Below are positions 6,686-10,179 of a DNA stretch of 10,179 bases, piece after piece; position 1 is the first letter of the stretch; every line of letters begins with the position of its first letter. The notes below the pieces were generated by a model. The model worked only from the letters and a program-made list of their open reading frames with translations, did not search any database and was not told where the DNA came from. This stretch comes from CAZQBY01 sp964592405 [NCBI: uncultured archaeon] (GTDB lineage: Archaea > Altiarchaeota > Altiarchaeia > JAFGQM01). Made by a program: the position numbers and the translations under genes. The DNA lies in contig CAZQBY010000021.1 of assembly GCA_964592405.1 (NCBI GenBank), positions 1-10,179 of the forward strand. The letters are read 5' to 3'.

Positions 6686-7717
6686 TTATCGCAGGTCTTC
6701 CGGCAGAACGACCTCGTCCACGGTCGATCCGGCCTTGATGGTAACTCTGGGTCCGATACGTGCATTACCCTGTATGGTAGCGCCCTTCTCTATAACAACC
6801 TCATCTCCTATAACTGCTCCCGGCCATATATCCACATCCTCACCCAGGATACAGTTCGATCCCACTATGCAGTTCTTGAGTTTTGATCCCCTGCCTATTT
6901 TTGTATTATCAAATACCACCGAACTCGTGATGCTGGCATTGGCCACTGTGCAGCCGCTGCCAAGAACTGATTCCATTATTGTAGAGCCATCAATCACAGA
7001 GCCTTCCCCTATAATATTCTTCTCATGGAGCAAGTAATGTGTGGCCTCAAGATAATCCTTGGGGGTTCCAACATCACGCCAAAAAGCGTGCGTCACACTT
7101 CCGCATATGCGCTTACCCTTCTCCAGCATCCTTGGAAAGAGGTTCTTGGAAAAATCGTAGAACTGCAGAGGTATCATATCAAGCACCTCCGGCTCAAGTA
7201 TGTAAATCCCGTCATTTGCCAGATTGCTGAATGTCTCATCATGCCTTGGTTTCTCCTTGTATCTTACTATATCATAACCGTCCATCTCCGCTATGCCGAA
7301 GAGTGAGACGTCATCCACTTCTATGAGGGAGATGGTCAGCAGGCCCCCCATCCTTCTGTGCTCTCTGTAAAGGCCGGCTATATCTATCTCACTGATGTTG
7401 TCACCCTGTATGACAGCAAATGCGTCATCAATACCATCGACGGCGTTCTTGACCGAACCTGCAGTCCCCAGGGGCTCATGCTCATGGATTATCCTTAAGT
7501 CAAGACCCCATTTTGAACCATCGCCGAGATGTTCCTCCATCTCCTTCCCCTTTACATTTGTGGTTATGATAACCTCCCTGAAACCCTGCCTGCTGAGCCT
7601 CGCGACTATATGCTCGATTATGGGTCTGTTCAAAAAAGGCACCATGGGCTTTATGCGTGTGTATGTCAGGGGCCTCAGCCGTGTTCCCTCGCCTCCGGCG
7701 AGTATGACAGCTTTCAT
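6686..7717 (-). CDS. Sugar-phosphate nucleotidyltransferase (mannose-1-phosphate guanylyltransferase-like)
   Basis: The enzyme joins a sugar 1-phosphate to an NTP, giving an NDP-sugar for glycan synthesis. The 343 residues hold an N-terminal Rossmann-like catalytic domain with LAGGEGTRLRPLT (6-18) and the signature KPMVPFLNRP (23-32), EPLGTAGSV (81-89) and the metal-binding Asp in QGDN (104-107), followed by YKEKP and WRDVGTPKDYLEA. From about residue 240 a left-handed beta-helix of hexapeptide repeats runs to the end (IGEGSVIDGSTI, VVFDNTKIGRGS, IGDEVVIEKGATI and so on). WRDVGTP-x-x-YL favours a GDP-mannose pyrophosphorylase-type enzyme, but glucose-1-phosphate thymidylyl- or uridylyltransferase activity cannot be excluded. 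The ATG at 7717 starts the invariant MKAVILAGG, so the start is sure. A TTTTATT element lies 24-30 nt upstream. Confidence 0.93.
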   Translation of the reverse strand: MKAVILAGGEGTRLRPLTYTRIKPMVPFLNRPIIEHIVARLSRQGFREVIITTNVKGKEMEEHLGDGSKWGLDLRIIHEHEPLGTAGSVKNAVDGIDDAFAVIQGDNISEIDIAGLYREHRRMGGLLTISLIEVDDVSLFGIAEMDGYDIVRYKEKPRHDETFSNLANDGIYILEPEVLDMIPLQFYDFSKNLFPRMLEKGKRICGSVTHAFWRDVGTPKDYLEATHYLLHEKNIIGEGSVIDGSTIMESVLGSGCTVANASITSSVVFDNTKIGRGSKLKNCIVGSNCILGEDVDIWPGAVIGDEVVIEKGATIQGNARIGPRVTIKAGSTVDEVVLPEDLR

Positions 7718-7740
7718 TTTCTAGAATTAGAAGGATAGGC

Positions 7741-7747
7741 AATAAAA
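7741..7747 (-). promoter_or_regulatory. Box A-like element upstream of the nucleotidyltransferase gene
   Basis: The minus strand reads TTTTATT, directly after the guaAb stop codon and 24-30 nt before the ATG at 7717. There is no Shine-Dalgarno in the 30-nt gap, so a leaderless start is plausible. Confidence 0.4.
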
Positions 7748-8665
7748 CTACTCGAACTCTATTGTTGCCGGCGGTTTGTTAGTCAGGTCGTAAAGCACGC
7801 GGGTCACACCCTTGACCTCAGATGTTATGCGGTTGGATATCCTCTGGAGGACCTCCCAATAGATACGCATGGATGTTGCTGTCATCGCATCGAGAGATTC
7901 CACCGACCTTATGGCTATCATGAAACCGTACTCGCGCGAGTCGCCCTTGACTCCGGTTGCCCTGCCGGGGAGTATGGCAGCCAGCGCCTGCCAAGGCCTC
8001 AGGCCCGATTTTTCTATCTCCTCCAGCACTATGGCATCCGCCTCCCTGACGGCCTCCAACCGCTCGGGGGTTATTTCACCGAGGACGCGCACCGCCAGGC
8101 CCGGGCCCGGAAACGGCATCCTCTCCGTTATCTCGGGGGGTAAGCCCAGCCTGCGCGCAACTTCTCGCACCTCATCCTTGTACAGATCACGCAGCGGCTC
8201 AACCAGCTCAAGGACCATGCCGTGGGGAAGCGTAACATTATGATGGCTCTTTATCTTTCCGCCGGTTTCTATCCAATCAGGCGCAATCGTGCCCTGAACA
8301 AGGAATTTGGCATTTGCCTTCTTCGCCTCACGCTCAAAGACCTCAATGAATTTATGTCCGATTATCTCCCTCTTTTTTTCCGGGTCTGAAACGCCCTTCA
8401 AAGCCTCCATGAACTCACTGCGCGCATCAACGCTCCTGAAATTGAGTCCGTATTTTCCCTTGAATGTTTTCTGCACCAGCTCCGGCTCGTTCTTTCGCAT
8501 GAAGCCTGTGTCGACAAAAACAGCTGTCAGATTGTTGCCTATGGCTCTGGCGGTCAGGATAGCTGCCACGCTGGAGTCCACCCCTCCGCTCAGACCTATT
8601 ATGGCATGGTCGCCACCTATCTGCTTCTTTATCTTCTCAACAGCCTCATCTATAAATTTCTCCAT
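7748..8665 (-). CDS. guaAb: GMP synthase, ATP-pyrophosphatase subunit (GuaA subunit B)
   Basis: This subunit adenylates XMP and replaces the adenylate with ammonia to give GMP. In most archaea it is separate from the glutaminase subunit, and that partner gene is not in this window. The 305 residues carry the N-type PP-loop SGGVDSS (26-32), the XMP-site segment with MPFPGPGLAVRVLGE, and the complete dimerisation domain ending in KPPATIEFE, the usual C-terminus of the family. The start at 8665 gives the standard MEKFIDEAVEKI opening; the frame is open to 8713, but those 16 residues overlap ribK and are not family-like. The ATG is 7 nt after the ribK stop and lacks a clear Shine-Dalgarno, so translation may depend on ribosomes finishing ribK. 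Confidence 0.96.
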   Translation of the reverse strand: MEKFIDEAVEKIKKQIGGDHAIIGLSGGVDSSVAAILTARAIGNNLTAVFVDTGFMRKNEPELVQKTFKGKYGLNFRSVDARSEFMEALKGVSDPEKKREIIGHKFIEVFEREAKKANAKFLVQGTIAPDWIETGGKIKSHHNVTLPHGMVLELVEPLRDLYKDEVREVARRLGLPPEITERMPFPGPGLAVRVLGEITPERLEAVREADAIVLEEIEKSGLRPWQALAAILPGRATGVKGDSREYGFMIAIRSVESLDAMTATSMRIYWEVLQRISNRITSEVKGVTRVLYDLTNKPPATIEFE

Positions 8666-8672
8666 GCTGGTA

Positions 8673-9008
8673 TCAGAACTGGATATCCACAAAGTCGCCC
8701 TCCTCAAGACCAAGGAGGGCCCTGAGATTCTTTTCTGCTATAATCTCGACTATGCCCTCCTTCCGTTCTCCTTTCTCCGGAAAGACTGCAAATGCCCTTT
8801 CGCCATTGACCGCACAGGAAGCGAGCTCTATGGCACCAAATCTCCCAAACCCGTCTATCCTGAGGGTTTCCAGAGGTGGTATATTATCGACCTTGAGATT
8901 TAATGTTCCGGGGTAGGGGGTAAACCCAACTTCCTTTCTTATCCTGTCCGAATAAACATCTACATACCTTGCACCTTCTCCTTTTCCTTTTACAACCATT
9001 GCCTTCAT
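8673..9008 (-). CDS. ribK: CTP-dependent riboflavin kinase (DUF120 family)
   Basis: Archaeal RibK phosphorylates riboflavin to FMN using CTP rather than ATP. The 111-residue protein is the stand-alone kinase without the N-terminal winged-helix domain found in some relatives. It shows VVKGKGEGARYV (5-16), the family signature VGFTPYPGTLNLKV (27-40) in which Thr35 and Asn37 match the metal-binding pair known from Methanocaldococcus RibK, and the closing segment VEIIAEKNLRALLGLEEGDFV. The ATG at 9008 overlaps the nadE stop as ATGA and has a strong Shine-Dalgarno, so it is preferred over an in-frame GTG at 9017. The gene sits between nadE and guaAb, giving a cofactor/nucleotide trio. Confidence 0.95.
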   Translation of the reverse strand: MKAMVVKGKGEGARYVDVYSDRIRKEVGFTPYPGTLNLKVDNIPPLETLRIDGFGRFGAIELASCAVNGERAFAVFPEKGERKEGIVEIIAEKNLRALLGLEEGDFVDIQF

Positions 9009-9706
9009 AGTCTGCACACCTCCGGAGGTCGTCTCTTATGCCTGCTGGCTCTTACCATCTCCATAATCCGCCGGCTGCTGGCCCTGCCCTGAAGGACCAT
9101 GTCCAGGCGCTTGTAGGTTACGCCCAGATCCTTCTCATCCGTCTGGCCCCCCCATAGCCCGGCAGAAGGCTCTTTTTTTACTATTTTTTCTGGAACGCCA
9201 AGATGCCGGGCAAGGCGTCTTACCTGAGTCTTGTATACATCACCTATCGGGAGTATATCACAGCCGCCATCACCGTATTTCGTAAAGTATCCCACAGACA
9301 GCTCGCTCTTGTTGCCGGTGCCGACCACGAGGTAATTGACATGATTTGCATGATAGTACAACAGGCACATCCTTATGCGTGCCATCAGGTTGCCGATGGC
9401 CATCCTGTCATGGGTCAGGTGCTCCATAAAGGCGCGGAGGATGGGGTCAATGGGAATCACCTTCCTGTGTATTCCCAGACTGGCAGCAAGGGTCTTGGCA
9501 TCCTCTACATCGCTGTGGCGGCTGACGCTGGAAGGCATTATCAGGGCCATGACGTTGTCTGGCCCCAAGGCGCGCGCGCACAGGACTGCAACCACTGCAG
9601 AGTCCAGACCACCGCTCAGCCCCAAGACGGCGCCGCGGGCACCCGCCTGTCCAACCTTGCGCCTGATGAAGCGCTCTATCCTCTTGGTCACAGAAGCCAC
9701 ATCCAT
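9005..9706 (-). CDS. nadE: NH3-dependent NAD+ synthetase
   Basis: NadE converts nicotinic acid adenine dinucleotide to NAD with ATP and ammonia, the last step of NAD synthesis. The 233-residue protein has the PP-loop SGGLDS (31-36), the GNLMARIRMCLLYYHAN segment (105-121), the signature GTGNKSELSVGYFTKYGDGG (129-148) and PSAGLWGGQTDEKDLG near the C-terminus. No nitrilase-type glutaminase domain is present, so free ammonia is the likely donor. The frame is open to an ATG at 9838, but the 44 extra residues are Cys/Pro-rich and unlike the family; the ATG at 9706 gives the expected N-terminus. A weak T-rich element (ATTTTCAAA on the minus strand, 9734-9742) could be its promoter. It is slightly shorter than many archaeal homologues. 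The C-terminus ends RPPEVCRL and overlaps ribK by 4 nt. Confidence 0.96.
   Translation of the reverse strand: MDVASVTKRIERFIRRKVGQAGARGAVLGLSGGLDSAVVAVLCARALGPDNVMALIMPSSVSRHSDVEDAKTLAASLGIHRKVIPIDPILRAFMEHLTHDRMAIGNLMARIRMCLLYYHANHVNYLVVGTGNKSELSVGYFTKYGDGGCDILPIGDVYKTQVRRLARHLGVPEKIVKKEPSAGLWGGQTDEKDLGVTYKRLDMVLQGRASSRRIMEMVRASRHKRRPPEVCRL
9017..9023 (-). promoter_or_regulatory. Strong Shine-Dalgarno for ribK
   Basis: The minus strand reads GGAGGTG, a full match to the archaeal anti-Shine-Dalgarno core, with 8 nt to the ribK ATG at 9008. It lies within the last codons of nadE and decides the ribK start. It is the only clear Shine-Dalgarno found ahead of a gene in the window. Confidence 0.85.
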
Positions 9707-9804
9707 TGCCACATATACATTAGAAGGGCACTGTTTGAAAATCAGGCAAGTCAGAAAACTCCTGGGCCGGAGAAGGCAAAAGGGCTTTTTGGGACAATTT
9801 GCCA

Positions 9805-9812
9805 TTTTTATT
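9805..9812 (+). promoter_or_regulatory. Box A-like element upstream of the mini zinc-finger gene
   Basis: TTTTTATT lies 32-39 nt before the ATG at 9844 in the 137-nt divergent gap with nadE. A start site about 25 nt downstream would leave a leader of about 10 nt. No Shine-Dalgarno precedes the ATG. Confidence 0.4.
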
Positions 9813-9843
9813 TGCGGAATGAATAGAATAACACCCAACCAAA

Positions 9844-10005
9844 ATGGAATGCAAGATATGCGGCGAGAAATTCGGCACAGAGGGCGAGCAACTCAACCTG
9901 TGTGAGCACCACGGGGGCTTCGTGCATCTGGACTGCTGCGCAAACAGCTGCAGCGGCCATGGCGGGCCGTGCCAGCACTGCATTGGGATTTACTCAAGGC
10001 TCTGA
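9844..10005 (+). CDS. 53-residue Cys/His-rich zinc-finger protein, RING-like spacing
   Basis: A short reading frame, ATG to TGA, whose product begins MECKICGEKFG. It has 8 Cys and 5 His in 53 residues: C3-x2-C6, C20-x-H22-H23, H28-x2-C31-C32, C36, H39, and C43-x-H45-C46. The order CxxC, C-x-H, HxxC, CxxC is the ligand layout of a cross-brace RING or RING-H2 finger, although the gap between the second and third ligand pairs (5 residues from H22, 4 from H23) is slightly longer than the RING norm. Two metal ions could be bound. This density is very unlikely in non-coding or shadow sequence, and an upstream box A-like element at a suitable distance supports expression. Function is unknown: a RING-like E3 role, a nucleic-acid-binding zinc ribbon or a structural finger are all open. 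The overlapping frame at 9902-10099 is a shadow. Confidence 0.78.
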   Translation: MECKICGEKFGTEGEQLNLCEHHGGFVHLDCCANSCSGHGGPCQHCIGIYSRL

Positions 10006-10179
10006 GAACGTATCGCACGATAAGGGTCAGGAGGGTTCCGGTCGCCGTAGAGGGGCTGGAGACATTAGGCTAGGTTTCTTAAGTGCAGCAAGAAAGTGAG
10101 GCCCCCCAACCCTCACATCGCACCCACGTGCCAAGCTGCGCTGCATCCTGAAAAACACACCAGCAGGGGCGCTTTTCTC
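10006..10179. other. Right-end segment with no identified gene
   Basis: I see no tRNA, rRNA, SRP or RNase P RNA signature here. There is a 6-bp hairpin GTGAGG/CCTCAC (10096-10101 with 10111-10116), and a longer-range complementarity TGCAGC (10084-10089) with GCTGCA (10140-10145) that would enclose it. On the minus strand a frame is open from the window end to a TGA at 10027-10029 (50 codons, Pro/Arg/Ser-rich), which might be the tail of a gene entering from the right or chance. Neither is supported enough to call. Confidence 0.4.

Noticed and set aside
8666-8713. Longer guaAb start at 8713
   Set aside because: It overlaps ribK and adds residues not seen in GMP synthases; MEKFI at 8665 is the standard start.
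8307-8903. 198-codon plus-strand frame opposite guaAb and ribK
   Set aside because: It is antisense to two firmly identified genes; Phe/Ser-rich product typical of a shadow frame.
9203-9826. Long plus-strand frame of 207 codons opposite nadE
   Set aside because: It is antisense to an unmistakable NAD synthetase and its product shows no domain.
9707-9838. N-terminal extension of nadE to an ATG at 9838
   Set aside because: The 44 extra residues are Cys/Pro-rich, unlike NAD synthetases, and would run back across the divergent gap over the zinc-finger gene's promoter region; the ATG at 9706 gives the expected N-terminus.
9902-10099. 65-residue plus-strand frame
   Set aside because: It overlaps the Cys/His-rich zinc-finger gene in another frame and its Ala/Ser/Gly-rich product has no recognisable features.
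10006-10179. tRNA, SRP RNA, RNase P RNA or C/D-box RNA
   Set aside because: No T-loop GGTTCRA, no SRP GGAAAC core, no RNase P conserved segments and no paired C/D boxes were seen.
1-10179. CRISPR array, insertion sequence, toxin-antitoxin or other defence locus
   Set aside because: No repeat-spacer series, transposase, terminal inverted repeats or defence-gene domains were found; the gene content is housekeeping.

Overview
The window reads as a gene-dense archaeal chromosome segment, with no sign of mobile DNA. The archaeal signature comes from the gene set: a Hef-type helicase/XPF nuclease, a CTP-dependent riboflavin kinase (DUF120), a stand-alone ATP-pyrophosphatase subunit of GMP synthase, tRNA G26 dimethyltransferase Trm1 and an archaeal-type GTP-dependent PEP carboxykinase. 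Codon use fits too (many ATA Ile and AGG/AGA Arg codons), as do T-rich box A-like elements about 25-35 nt upstream of start codons. Hef points to a euryarchaeal or related (possibly DPANN) lineage; the exact group cannot be fixed from the window.

Layout. Positions 1-2280 lie on the plus strand: the 3' part of hef (its upstream helicase motifs are outside the window), a tandem 21-nt repeat with a small palindrome, then a one-TM coiled-coil protein. The minus strand carries a long run from 9706 down to 2277: nadE, ribK, guaAb, a sugar-phosphate nucleotidyltransferase, a SemiSWEET-like transporter, trm1, a transglutaminase-like protein that seems to have lost catalytic residues, GTP-PEPCK, and an unrecognised small basic protein whose stop codon overlaps that of the coiled-coil gene tail to tail. 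Divergent from nadE, at 9844-10005 on the plus strand, is a 53-residue Cys/His-rich zinc-finger protein that ordinary length cut-offs would miss. The last 174 nt hold nothing I can identify.

How the genes work together. nadE, ribK and guaAb make NAD, FMN and GMP. NadE and GuaAb are both ammonia-using PP-loop enzymes without a glutaminase domain. PEPCK links oxaloacetate and PEP. The nucleotidyltransferase probably supplies an activated sugar (GDP-mannose or similar), and the SemiSWEET is a possible sugar carrier. Trm1 and Hef belong to tRNA modification and replication-fork repair. This is mostly a housekeeping neighbourhood, not one pathway.

Expression signals. Several minus-strand genes carry their own box A-like element within or beside the upstream gene's stop codon, at a distance fitting leaderless or very short-leader mRNAs. 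ribK is the exception: it has a perfect GGAGGTG Shine-Dalgarno and a 4-nt ATGA overlap with nadE. I saw no undescribed multi-gene system. The most interesting items are the RING-like mini zinc finger, the degenerate transglutaminase-like protein, the tandem palindromic repeat and the orphan basic protein.
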